Shown: piece by piece, positions 12,266-20,628 of the stretch | Position numbering within the stretch: the stretch's first letter is position 1 | How the letters are laid out: each line of letters opens with the position of its first letter | Assembly (NCBI RefSeq): GCF_003545885.1 | Contig: NZ_QHCT01000001.1 | Span: forward strand, 620,001 to 684,000 | Direction: 5' to 3' | DNA: 64,000 nucleotides | Origin: Leptospira stimsonii | Lineage (GTDB): Bacteria > Spirochaetota > Leptospiria > Leptospirales > Leptospiraceae | Notes under the pieces: model-generated | The model's database searches: none | Told to the model about the DNA's origin: nothing | What the model saw: only the letters and a program-made list of their open reading frames with translations | Position numbers and translations under genes: made by a program

Positions 12266-12751
12266 ATGAGCCAAACATTGTATGACCTCACTGCCACTTT
12301 GAACAGCGGCAAAGAACAGAAATTGGAAGATTACAAAGGAAAAGTCCTCTTAATCGTGAATACTGCAAGCGAATGCGCGTTTACACCGCAGTATGCAGCC
12401 CTTCAAGAACTCTATAAGAAATACAACTCGGAGGGTTTGGAAGTTTTGGGATTCCCATGCGATCAATTCAAACACCAAGAGCCCGGATCGGACGAAGCGA
12501 TCAAAAGTTTCTGCCAACGAAATTATGGAGTAGAATTTCCAATTTTCAAAAAGATAGACGTGAACGGAGACAATGCTCATCCTGTTTTTCGTTTCCTTAG
12601 AAATGAAGCTTCTGGATTTTTCGGAAATTCTATCAAATGGAATTTTACAAAATTCTTAGTCGATAAAAATGGAAAAGTGATCAAACGTTATGCCCCGATT
12701 ACGACTCCGGAAAAGATCGAAAAAGAAATCCAAGATCTTTTAAAAAAATAA
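12266..12751 (+). CDS. glutathione peroxidase-family thiol peroxidase
   Basis: This enzyme reduces organic or hydrogen peroxides using thiols, most likely thioredoxin, as is usual for bacterial Cys-type members. From the ATG at 12266 the protein has 161 residues; GGAG (12256-12259) sits 6 bases before it, which favours this start over the ATG at 12254. The catalytic motif NTASECAFTPQY carries Cys rather than selenocysteine, and the partner Gln and Trp (in KWNFTKFLVD) are visible. ohrR follows after 39 bases. Possible operator at 12238-12249. Confidence 0.93.
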   Translation: MSQTLYDLTATLNSGKEQKLEDYKGKVLLIVNTASECAFTPQYAALQELYKKYNSEGLEVLGFPCDQFKHQEPGSDEAIKSFCQRNYGVEFPIFKKIDVNGDNAHPVFRFLRNEASGFFGNSIKWNFTKFLVDKNGKVIKRYAPITTPEKIEKEIQDLLKK

Positions 12752-12758
12752 GGAAAAT

Positions 12759-12784
12759 ACCCGTTTTGGAATTTCAAGACGGGT
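12759..12784 (+). promoter_or_regulatory. intercistronic stem-loop over the ohrR ribosome-binding site
   Basis: ACCCGTTTTG (12759-12768) pairs with CAAGACGGGT (12775-12784) around a 6-base loop, giving a 10-bp stem with one G.U pair on the plus strand. The 3' arm contains the GGGTG that is the only SD-like sequence before the ohrR ATG at 12791. No U-run follows, so it is not a normal terminator. It could lower ohrR translation relative to gpx or stabilise the gpx message. Confidence 0.5.
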
Positions 12785-12790
12785 GATCTT

Positions 12791-13234
12791 ATGATCGCTA
12801 AAGAACTCTACTTAGAAAATCAGATTTGTTTTCCCTTGTACGCTTGTTCTCGGGCGGTGACATCCTTATATCGACCGATCCTCGAAGAGCTTGGCATTAC
12901 ATATCCTCAGTATTTGGTCCTCCTGATTCTCTGGAAGGAGGATGGGTGTAGTGTAAAGGAGATCGGAAAGAAATTATATTTGGATTCCGGAACTCTAACC
13001 CCATTGCTCAAGCGTTTGGAAGAATCGGAATTGGTTCAGAGAAAAAGATCGACTGAAGACGAACGCTCTGTTCAGATTTTTCTTTCGTCAAAAGGAAAAA
13101 AACTTAAAGACAAGGCAATTTGTGTTCCGGATAAACTTCTGGAAAATTTGGACATAGATAAAAAAAGTCTAACCGATCTTAAGAATGATTTGGATCGTTT
13201 GCTGAAAATTCTTTCCGAAAGAGAAGATTCTTAA
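12791..13234 (+). CDS. ohrR: OhrR-type MarR-family organic-peroxide sensor
   Basis: This 147-residue winged-helix dimer is very close in layout to one-Cys and two-Cys OhrR repressors. The reactive Cys is at residue 13 in ENQICFPLYACSRA, in the same place as the peroxide-sensing Cys of Bacillus OhrR. It is followed by ITYPQYLVLLILW, the recognition region LYLDSGTLTPLLKRLE and the wing RKRSTEDERSVQI. Oxidation of the Cys releases DNA. A second Cys (19) lies close by and another (about 116, in AICVP) is near the region where two-Cys OhrR proteins hold their resolving Cys. Here the partner gene is a glutathione peroxidase, not ohr. Confidence 0.92.
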   Translation: MIAKELYLENQICFPLYACSRAVTSLYRPILEELGITYPQYLVLLILWKEDGCSVKEIGKKLYLDSGTLTPLLKRLEESELVQRKRSTEDERSVQIFLSSKGKKLKDKAICVPDKLLENLDIDKKSLTDLKNDLDRLLKILSEREDS

Positions 13235-14205
13235 TTCTTCGTTTTTGCGTGAACGATCGCGCTGATACCCGTTTCCAAAGAAGTTTTGAATTGGAATCCA
13301 AGTTCCTTTTGAATTCGAGAGGAATCGACGATCGAAGTCTCTTGGATATATTCTATATTGATTTTTCGATTCGTCAGTTTCGAATAGATCGTATTCAGAA
13401 TGTGAAATAAAGTTAGAGTGAAGCCTTTCATTCGAATCTTGAGATAGAATTTTTCCGGAAAAATTTTTCGAAAAATAACCTCAAGTTCTGAAAAAGAAAG
13501 GGCGTTCGGAGATGCCACGTTGTAAATCTTACCGGATGCTTTTATCCATTTTTCCATTACGATTAGAATTGCATCGATGACATCGAAAGAATAGACCGTT
13601 GATTTTTTGAATTTAGGATTTCCGGAACAAAGAAGAATACCATACTGAAAAATACGAAGTATTTTATTTAAGAAACTTTTGCTAGTCGGGCCATAAACGG
13701 AAGCGATTCTTAAGATAACGGATTTATTCTTTGAATTTTGGACGAGAGCCTCGCATTCTCTTTTGCTAAGAGCGTAGAATGTTTTTCCGAGTAACGGTGA
13801 GTTTTCTGTGACAACGTTCTCGGAAAATCCGTAGACGGAGGTTGAACTGGCAAAAAGAATCCCGGTTTTTTTGTGTTTAGAAGCGAAGTTAAGAATTTTC
13901 TTGGTTCCGAGTTCGTTTGTTTTTTTATAATCTTCGTAACTTGACCCTTCTCCGCTCACCTTGCCTGCAAGATGTATTATGAATTCAGGCTCTTCGCTTA
14001 AAGAGAGTTCTTCGGATCCTTCCAGATCGTATTCATAGAAAACGAAGTTCGGATGAAAGCGAACTGAATCCGGAAAAGAAATTAAACTTCTCCCGATGCA
14101 AACGACTCTGAATTTTACTAATAATTCGGGTAAGAGAATCAAACCTAATGACCCGCTTCCACCCGTTAAGAGCACCGTTCGAATCCTATTTTCTCTTTCT
14201 TTCAT
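13231..14205 (-). CDS. NAD-dependent epimerase/dehydratase (extended SDR)
   Basis: This 324-residue cytoplasmic extended short-chain dehydrogenase probably acts on a nucleotide sugar. The NAD-binding loop GGSGSLGLILLPELL is at about 15-29, the SSTSVYGFS motif supplies the catalytic Ser/Thr, and YALSKRECEAL gives the YxxxK pair. The C-terminal third, which sets substrate specificity, is not diagnostic. Its stop overlaps the ohrR stop by 4 bases (TTAA, 13231-13234). It is divergent from the lipoprotein gene at 14334. Confidence 0.85.
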   Translation of the reverse strand: MKERENRIRTVLLTGGSGSLGLILLPELLVKFRVVCIGRSLISFPDSVRFHPNFVFYEYDLEGSEELSLSEEPEFIIHLAGKVSGEGSSYEDYKKTNELGTKKILNFASKHKKTGILFASSTSVYGFSENVVTENSPLLGKTFYALSKRECEALVQNSKNKSVILRIASVYGPTSKSFLNKILRIFQYGILLCSGNPKFKKSTVYSFDVIDAILIVMEKWIKASGKIYNVASPNALSFSELEVIFRKIFPEKFYLKIRMKGFTLTLFHILNTIYSKLTNRKINIEYIQETSIVDSSRIQKELGFQFKTSLETGISAIVHAKTKN

Positions 14206-14333
14206 GGAACCATTCTGATTCTTAAGCGATGTTTAAGAACAAATTTTTAAAAATGGATTCTATTTTTAATCTCGACAGACTTAAAATGGAGATGAGAATT
14301 GCAGTTCAAAATTCAAACTTAGAGAAGATTACG

Positions 14334-14705
14334 ATGAAACAAATTCTTTCAGCGCTCATGATTTTAGCATGTCTCTCCGTTCTTTCGTTTTGTAGATCGG
14401 AAGACAAAAAACAACCGCCTAAACAAGAATTTCAACCAAACTCCGATATCAGAACCTTCGAAGTCGGTATGATCAAAGAGGGAGATAAGCGGATAAAGGC
14501 CGAAGCGGTATTAGGAACCCCATCCGTGGAATTAAACACACAAGACGGAGCAGTTTTAGAATGGTACCTTGTTTCCACAGAATATCAAAAGAATTCTTAT
14601 AAAACCTTGGCGGAAAAACCGGCAAGTATTGCGGAAGACACTAAGTTCATTAAGTTGACGATCGATAAAAAAGGCGTCATTAAAAAAATGGAATATAAGC
14701 TCTAA
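14334..14705 (+). CDS. small lipoprotein, BamE/SmpA-like
   Basis: From ATG 14334 this is a 123-residue lipoprotein: a signal peptide ending in a lipobox (LSVLSFC, Cys20), then a short disordered stretch. The compact domain has an IRTFEVGMIKEGD start and an AEAVLGTPSVE turn, matching the small SmpA/OmlA/BamE fold in which a GMxxxxVxxxLGxP pattern is typical. BamE helps the outer-membrane beta-barrel assembly machine, but many unrelated lipoproteins share the fold, so a BAM role is only possible. The frame is open from 14229, but the 35 upstream codons do not look like part of the protein. Confidence 0.6.
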   Translation: MKQILSALMILACLSVLSFCRSEDKKQPPKQEFQPNSDIRTFEVGMIKEGDKRIKAEAVLGTPSVELNTQDGAVLEWYLVSTEYQKNSYKTLAEKPASIAEDTKFIKLTIDKKGVIKKMEYKL

Positions 14706-15484
14706 TCCGATAAATCGTCGTCCAGTAAATCCAACCCCGCGATTCCGAGTAGAAAATCCAGAAGTTCAGCGGGGTTGATTCCTATTCTTATCCCGTAGTA
14801 AATTCCTAAATATACTTCCATCTGAAATAGAAAACTTTTCGGGTAACCGTCTTTCTTTTTATTGAGAGCTTGTAGCGCATTTTGGATCGACGGGTCGTTT
14901 CTATCAAAACTCTGTTCCTCGATAAATCTTCTGTAAAACTCTTCCTTCTTTCTTTTTCTTCTTTCGGCAACGGGAATGTGATAGAAGGAAAGGTAACGAA
15001 GCTTCTGGCTTTTGATATTGTATCTTTCATTTAAGAACTCAGGAACTTTATCACCTGGGATTTTCGTATTCTCCAAATTCTTAAGTTCTTCTTGAAGTTC
15101 GGGAGATACTTCTTCGTCTCCTGTTTCCGAACTTTGTGTTTCCACATCCAAAGGAAAAAACGTATCGCTTCCGAGAATTCCAAATATAAGTTGTTGAGAT
15201 CGATACGTACCGAAGTGCCCACCTCTCAATCCGTAACCCTTTCCCAAATCTCTTCGACCGGGAGAAGATTCCCCGCCTTGAAATACAAAACCCGCGGCGA
15301 GAGGGCCGATTCGTAAACCGGCACCGTATCCTGGATTCTCGATTCCGGCGGAGAAGATGTCTTTGAAATCATTCTTACGATTTTGCAGATACGTGGAGCA
15401 ATTGGTCGAAATAAGAAACGTGAGTATGACAAAGGAAAAAAATAAGAATTCCTTGTATGGATTTCTGGATTTGTATAAAATCAC
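14702..15484 (-). CDS. lipoprotein of a Leptospira family with NPAELLDFLLG-type C-terminus
   Basis: This 260-residue lipoprotein has a signal peptide ending at Cys29 (LISTNC). A Gly-rich segment (GYGAGLRIGPLAAGFVFQGG) and an acidic/Glu-rich middle (about 115-145) come before a basic RRKRKKEEFYRRF stretch. The last 30 residues, with GIRIGINPAELLDFLLGIAG and then LDLLDDD, match a C-terminal motif that I recall in several Leptospira lipoproteins of unknown role. No enzyme signature is visible. It converges with the BamE-like gene, the stops overlapping by 4 bases. Confidence 0.7.
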   Translation of the reverse strand: MILYKSRNPYKEFLFFSFVILTFLISTNCSTYLQNRKNDFKDIFSAGIENPGYGAGLRIGPLAAGFVFQGGESSPGRRDLGKGYGLRGGHFGTYRSQQLIFGILGSDTFFPLDVETQSSETGDEEVSPELQEELKNLENTKIPGDKVPEFLNERYNIKSQKLRYLSFYHIPVAERRKRKKEEFYRRFIEEQSFDRNDPSIQNALQALNKKKDGYPKSFLFQMEVYLGIYYGIRIGINPAELLDFLLGIAGLDLLDDDLSD

Positions 15485-15591
15485 AAGCCCACTCTCTTTT
15501 CTTTTACTACTTAGGCAACCCAGAAAAAGAAAACGGAAACGAACGTTTTCTGATTGTTCCTTAAATTCTTAAGCTCTCAATAGCAATTAGA

Positions 15592-18015
15592 ATGGAAGAA
15601 ATAAAACCATCCGAAGAAATTCTAAAAAATATCGCCGTTTTGGGAGGGGGACCTATGGGAGTCTTTCTTTCCACCTATCTCGCTCCGAAAACAGAAAAAA
15701 TGTTTCTCTGGTATGACGATCGTAAACGCGCTGAAAAAATTCAAAAAGAAAGAATCACTTCTTTGCTCGAAGATTCGATTACTCTTCCCGAAAACGTTCA
15801 GGTCACTAGTGAATTCGATTTTCTAAAGAATGGTTCGTGGATCATAATCATCGCTGTGCCTTCTCGCCTTATGGAAGGTATTTTGGACGAGTTGTTAAAA
15901 GTGCTCGATAAGAATGCTTCTCATTCGATCTTCACTTTCACTAAAGGAATACTTTCCGCTTCTACAAGACGTAAAAATAATTGCATTACATATTCCGAAT
16001 ATATAGAAAAACTTTCCTCGAAGGCGAACTTTTTAGATATCGAATATACTGCGGTTAACGGTCCTAATTTGCTCGGAGAATTGAAGAGAGGCCATCATAG
16101 TTTTTATTGCCTCTCGACCTCGGGACCGAAGTCCATCGAGATTTTTGATACCTTATTCAACGGCGCTCGCAATCATACGAAAACGTACAAGGATCTTGTC
16201 GGTTTGGAAATCTTTGGAGTCATGAAAAATCCGATCGCAATTGCTTGCGGAATCGCATCCGGAATTCCCGAGTGTGGAAGTAATTTTGAAGGAGAGTTGA
16301 TCAGCTTGGGTTATTCCGAAATCACGACTCTTTTAAACGCGCTGGAAATTCCGATCGAGCCGGTTCAAGAATACGGCCTTGCCGATTTAATCGCTTCCTG
16401 TACATCCCGTTATAGCAGAAACAAAGCTTATGGTCATCGCTTTGTTCGAAAGTTGATTTCCGGAGAAGATCAGCCGAATCTGATCGAACGGATAGAATTG
16501 TTTTTTAATCCCGCCGAATTCATTCAAAAGGAGGTGAGTCAAAGCGAAAGCCATGTGGAAGGAGCATTCGCGCTCGCTTCGATTATTGCCCTGGCGGAGG
16601 AGAAGAAGATTGAAATTCCTCTTTACAACACCCTTTTTCAAATTCTTACAAGAAGAGTATCGCCGACGGAGTTGATCCGATTTGTTTCTAAGTCAACTTC
16701 GGATGAAGATAAGCATATCTCTAAAACAGCGACGAAACGTTCCGGTTTGGGGATGGCTTCCGGTAAGAAATTTCAAGAGGCGCTAGGAAAGAACGTTCAT
16801 CGTCATATCAATGGTCAGCCGGGAATGACGGATCGGATCATCAAACAATCTTCGTTGATCATAAAATCATTAGAGAAACGTTATAAAGAAGCGGAGGAAT
16901 CGAACGATATTACCGACTTAGTACAAATTCCGAAGGAAATTCTCCTCTGGAAAGAAATTGATTCGAATTTTCACGAAAAAGGAAGCAAAGACCTTTCAAG
17001 GATATTAGATTTTTATGTTTCTGAAATCGCGGATGATTATAAGCCGTTTTTGCGGGACACATTGATTCATTTGATCGCACCAACGCGTTATGTTCTGAGT
17101 GGTTTTAAGCCGGGTGCAGGTTTACCGAAAATCGGAGGTTGTGTTAAGGAAGTAAAAGCGCTCGCTTCAAGATACGATATTCTTTATACTCCGACCCATC
17201 GTTCCCATTTGGATTCGGTAGAAGTCGCCTTCGGTTTAAAATGGCTCGGTCTTCCGGTTCCACGTTACGCCGCGGATAAAAAAGTGATGGCGACCCCCGG
17301 TCTTGCGAACGTCTTAAAATCCTTAGGCGCCTACATGGTAGATCGAAAGAGAAATCGAAATATTCTTTATTTGGAATGTTTAACTCAATATTCTACGATG
17401 ATGTTGGAGGCCGGTATTCCGACGCTTGTTTACCCGGAGGGAACTCGTTCGCGTACAGGGGGAATCATTCCGATCAAAACGGGAATTTTGTCTACATCCG
17501 TTGAAGCGTATAAACACACTGGATCCGAAGTGATCGTAGTTCCGATCGCGCTTTCCTATGAAAATGTGCCTGAGGATGAAGAGTTTTCGGGGAAGGATAA
17601 AAAACCCGGGTTTCGGGATTTCTTTTATAAGAGAACGGAAGTTTATATGGATCTTTGCGAGCCGATTCCCGTTTCAAAATATATTCATGAAGAGGATCCA
17701 ACCGGATCGATCGGATTTGAAATCACACAGGGTTGGAAAAAGTATCGTCGAATTCTACCGAATCAATTGGTAGCGAGAACTTTGATCGAAGCGGAAACCG
17801 AGATAGGACTGAATGAGTTGAAAAACGCAATCAAAGAAACGGTTCTGACCGAGAAACAAAATTATCTTACTCAAGACGTGGAAGAAATCCTGCAAAAGGG
17901 AATCAAAGTTCTAAAACAAAGAAAGATGATATCCGTAGAAAACGGTATCGCGAAAGTACTGGACCGGGAGTTGGTCCAGTACTATGCAAACATGTGCACG
18001 GATGAAGTTTCCTAG
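15592..18015 (+). CDS. fused glycerol-3-phosphate dehydrogenase and glycerol-phosphate acyltransferase
   Basis: This 807-residue protein joins two phospholipid-synthesis enzymes. Residues about 10-350 are GpsA-like: the nucleotide loop GGGPMG (18-23), the [11 protein letters not shown] segment with the catalytic Lys (212), [14 protein letters not shown], and [15 protein letters not shown]. Residues about 480-700 are an acyltransferase of the PlsB/PlsC superfamily, with HRSHLD (536-541) as the HX4D catalytic pair and [10 protein letters not shown] (614-623) as the phosphate-binding block. The SRTG form and overall layout resemble PlsB. The fusion would make glycerol-3-phosphate from dihydroxyacetone phosphate and pass it straight to acylation. 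No membrane segment is obvious. ATG 15592 follows a weak SD. Confidence 0.88.
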   Translation: MEEIKPSEEILKNIAVLGGGPMGVFLSTYLAPKTEKMFLWYDDRKRAEKIQKERITSLLEDSITLPENVQVTSEFDFLKNGSWIIIIAVPSRLMEGILDELLKVLDKNASHSIFTFTKGILSASTRRKNNCITYSEYIEKLSSKANFLDIEYTAVNGPNLLGELKRGHHSFYCLSTSGPKSIEIFDTLFNGARNHTKTYKDLVGLEIFGVMKNPIAIACGIASGIPECGSNFEGELISLGYSEITTLLNALEIPIEPVQEYGLADLIASCTSRYSRNKAYGHRFVRKLISGEDQPNLIERIELFFNPAEFIQKEVSQSESHVEGAFALASIIALAEEKKIEIPLYNTLFQILTRRVSPTELIRFVSKSTSDEDKHISKTATKRSGLGMASGKKFQEALGKNVHRHINGQPGMTDRIIKQSSLIIKSLEKRYKEAEESNDITDLVQIPKEILLWKEIDSNFHEKGSKDLSRILDFYVSEIADDYKPFLRDTLIHLIAPTRYVLSGFKPGAGLPKIGGCVKEVKALASRYDILYTPTHRSHLDSVEVAFGLKWLGLPVPRYAADKKVMATPGLANVLKSLGAYMVDRKRNRNILYLECLTQYSTMMLEAGIPTLVYPEGTRSRTGGIIPIKTGILSTSVEAYKHTGSEVIVVPIALSYENVPEDEEFSGKDKKPGFRDFFYKRTEVYMDLCEPIPVSKYIHEEDPTGSIGFEITQGWKKYRRILPNQLVARTLIEAETEIGLNELKNAIKETVLTEKQNYLTQDVEEILQKGIKVLKQRKMISVENGIAKVLDRELVQYYANMCTDEVS

Positions 18016-19175
18016 TCGATTTTGATTTTAGAGGCAAGAAGAGTCGCGCGTTTTCGAAGAGAGGATATTTCTTCCCCTTTGTTGGAATAAGCGAGTGTAA
18101 CACCCATTCTACGGAACGGTCTTGTAACGGGTTTTCCGAAAATTCTAAAATCAGATTCCGACATTCCGGAAGCTATGTCCAGGCCGCTAACGGAAGGAAT
18201 TTTTCCATCGGAACTCGATAGGATAACCGCGCTGGCTCCTTTTCTTTCCAGAGTAATTTCGGAAATCGGAATCCCAAGAATCGCACGGAGATGCAGTTCA
18301 AATTCGTTGAAATTTTGTGTTCCGGCTAACGTAACCATTCCGGTGTCATGAGGTCTTGGGGAAAGTTCTGAAAAATAAACCTGATCTTTTGTAAGAAAGA
18401 ATTCGACTCCCCAAATACCCGCACCGGTTAATTCTCTGGTCACCAAATCCGCCATTCTCTGTGCTTCTTTTAGCTGAGTTTCGGAAATTTCAGTGGGTTG
18501 CCAACTTTCCTGATAATCCCCTCGTTCCTGTCTATGACCGATCGGAGGGCAGAATATAGTTTTACCGCTTTTTTGCGTTACCGTTAATAAAGTGATTTCC
18601 GATTCGAAACGGATTAATTCTTCCACGATCACTTCTGCGGCGCCGGCACGACCTTTGGTTTGGGAAGCTTCCCACGCTTTGGTGATTTCGTTCTCGGATT
18701 TAATGACTGATTGTCCTTTTCCGGATGAAGACATGAGGGGTTTGATAACGCAAGGAAGTCCTAATTCTTGGATCGCTTTACGAAGTTCCTCTTCGGAAGC
18801 GGCGTAGAGATATTTTGCCGTAAGGATTTTGAGATCTTTCGCCGCCAAGTCGCGAATTGATTTTCGATTCATCGTAAAGTTCGCCGCCTTTGCCGAAGGA
18901 ACGACCTGATAACCTTGTTTTTCATATTCGTAAAAACGTTCCGTTCGAATGGCTTCGATTTCGGGAACGATCAGATCCGGCTTGTGTTTTGCCACAACTT
19001 GATCTAAAAGATTTCCATCCAACATATTGATGATTTCTTTTTCGTGAGCGACTTGCATTGCCGGGGCATTGTCATAAGAATCGACAGCGATCACGTGTTG
19101 TCCCAATCTTTGTGCGGCGATTACAAATTCTTTACCGAGTTCCCCAGAGCCGAGGAGAAGAATTTTCTTTTTCAT
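18012..19175 (-). CDS. purT: formate-dependent phosphoribosylglycinamide formyltransferase PurT
   Basis: PurT is the ATP-grasp enzyme that makes formyl-GAR from GAR, formate and ATP in purine synthesis, bypassing 10-formyl-THF. The 387-residue length is typical. Visible family parts are the N-terminal [19 protein letters not shown] loop, [19 protein letters not shown], the ATP-grasp lid region [12 protein letters not shown], and the PurT-specific [19 protein letters not shown]. Its stop shares CTAG (18012-18015) with the stop of the convergent G3P dehydrogenase-acyltransferase gene. Presence of PurT implies a cellular formate supply. Confidence 0.95.
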   Translation of the reverse strand: MKKKILLLGSGELGKEFVIAAQRLGQHVIAVDSYDNAPAMQVAHEKEIINMLDGNLLDQVVAKHKPDLIVPEIEAIRTERFYEYEKQGYQVVPSAKAANFTMNRKSIRDLAAKDLKILTAKYLYAASEEELRKAIQELGLPCVIKPLMSSSGKGQSVIKSENEITKAWEASQTKGRAGAAEVIVEELIRFESEITLLTVTQKSGKTIFCPPIGHRQERGDYQESWQPTEISETQLKEAQRMADLVTRELTGAGIWGVEFFLTKDQVYFSELSPRPHDTGMVTLAGTQNFNEFELHLRAILGIPISEITLERKGASAVILSSSDGKIPSVSGLDIASGMSESDFRIFGKPVTRPFRRMGVTLAYSNKGEEISSLRKRATLLASKIKID

Positions 19176-19256
19176 AGTCTTGCTGGCAGATTGAAAGAAA
19201 TCTCGGAAAGATCAAAAAGAAAATCGCTGAGAGAAGGAGTTTTTCTTAAGAATAAG

Positions 19257-19296
19257 AACGTAGGTCCGTCCGTTTTGAGTATGACGAACCTACGTT
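19257..19296 (-). terminator. stem-loop terminator after the FecR gene
   Basis: Bases 19257-19270 and 19283-19296 form a 14-bp inverted repeat around a 12-base loop; the one imperfect pair is a G.U wobble when read on the minus strand. It starts 6 bases beyond the FecR stop codon. The minus-strand tail is CTTATTCTTAAG, T-rich but not a clean run; the plus-strand side has ATTATTTTTT a few bases beyond the stem, so it may work in both directions. Confidence 0.55.
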
Positions 19297-19301
19297 GAGG
19301 A

Positions 19302-20459
19302 TTATTTTTTCTTAGTCTTAATTTGAAAAGATTGATAGTCCACGTAATCGATTTCGTTTTTGTTCAGCCGAATCACGCCGGATGGAGAATGTAAAATCAG
19401 TCTGTCTCCAATCTGAGTAACGATCGCTCCGGAAAGTTTTGTTCCATCCGTTTTCGCGATCACTTCTAAGATATTATAATATTCTTTGATTTGGGCTTCG
19501 TCTTTTAAGTTACTGGCCTGCGCGTCCGACTCGATTTTACTAAGAGCCTGGTCCAATTTTGATCCGTGATTTTTTTCAATTTCCGAAGAAGTGGAAGAAA
19601 TGACAGGTTGCAAGGAATCCGGATTTTCAATCAGAGCTTTGTCGACCAATCCCTGATCCACTGTAACCATCGTTTCGACTTCGGCGTTTTCTTGCGGTGA
19701 CGGAGAGAATTCTTCTTTTTGAAATTCAGGATTTTCTACTTTTTTGAGCTGATCAAATTCTTTAGAGATGCTTTCATTTTGTTCCATTCTCGTCAAAACG
19801 AGTTGGATCATTTCATCCAGATTCGGCTTAACGTAAGATTCTTCCCCATTCTCTAAGACGACTTCGTTCTTTTCCAGAAATTCTACAAATTCATGATAAA
19901 GCTCCTTATCCAAAGCCTTACTGTTTTCGATGATTTCTTTCGGAACCTTGAACGTGATTGCAACCGCTCCTTCATAGACTTTTACTTTCGGGGGTTTTCC
20001 GTTCGAAAGCTCAAAAGAAAAAGTAGTCCCGCGTACACCAGCCACCGCTGTGGGAGTTGTAAGCAAGAAAGAATCCTTCGATTTCAGTTTGTTCGTTTTG
20101 ATTAGAAGTTCACCTGCTTGGACGTAGAGGTTGGTATTCGGTTTTTCGGATTTGGAAATTTCTTTCAAAGTAATTCTACTGAAAGATTTGATTCGGATCA
20201 AGTCGCCGCTTCCGGTTTGAATATCAACCGATCCGGAAGAAGTGATGATCGTATCGTTTTCTTTAAGAATCAGACCGGGAGCGCATGTAATTTTTTTACC
20301 GCTCCTCTCAATTCCGACCTCGCCGCTTTGAAAGATGACGATCATTCCGGTCGGTTTCGGATCGTCTTTTACGAAGATTGAAGAAATGAAACGGCAGGAA
20401 ACAGCGGAACCTATCAAAAGGCTTAATGAAATAAAAAAGGAGAGAGTTCTAATCAGCAT
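19302..20459 (-). CDS. FecR-domain lipoprotein
   Basis: This is a 385-residue envelope lipoprotein with a signal ending at Cys22 (GSAVSC). A FecR domain covers about residues 40-170: IVIFQSGEVGIERSG, ENDTIITSSGSVDIQTG and the signature LLTTPTAVAGVRGTTFSFE. The second half is Glu/Lys-rich and probably extended or coiled coil, ending in a short beta segment (VTQIGDRLILHSPSG). Classical FecR relays signals to an ECF sigma factor, but no sigma factor or TonB receptor is adjacent and there is no cytoplasmic tail, so a structural or binding role at the envelope is more likely. AGGAAAAG precedes ATG 20459. Confidence 0.85.
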   Translation of the reverse strand: MLIRTLSFFISLSLLIGSAVSCRFISSIFVKDDPKPTGMIVIFQSGEVGIERSGKKITCAPGLILKENDTIITSSGSVDIQTGSGDLIRIKSFSRITLKEISKSEKPNTNLYVQAGELLIKTNKLKSKDSFLLTTPTAVAGVRGTTFSFELSNGKPPKVKVYEGAVAITFKVPKEIIENSKALDKELYHEFVEFLEKNEVVLENGEESYVKPNLDEMIQLVLTRMEQNESISKEFDQLKKVENPEFQKEEFSPSPQENAEVETMVTVDQGLVDKALIENPDSLQPVISSTSSEIEKNHGSKLDQALSKIESDAQASNLKDEAQIKEYYNILEVIAKTDGTKLSGAIVTQIGDRLILHSPSGVIRLNKNEIDYVDYQSFQIKTKKK

Positions 20460-20628
20460 TATCTTTTCCTAATCGAAGATTCTATTTTTGTTTATATCAA
20501 TTAGGGTAACAGGCGGTGCGTATTTTTTTTCTAAAATTACTAAATATTTTATTTCTGAACCTAATTTAGTTCAAAGGGATGATAAAGGAAAACAAAGAAA
20601 GTTCTTTCTTATCGATCATCAGTCAAAT

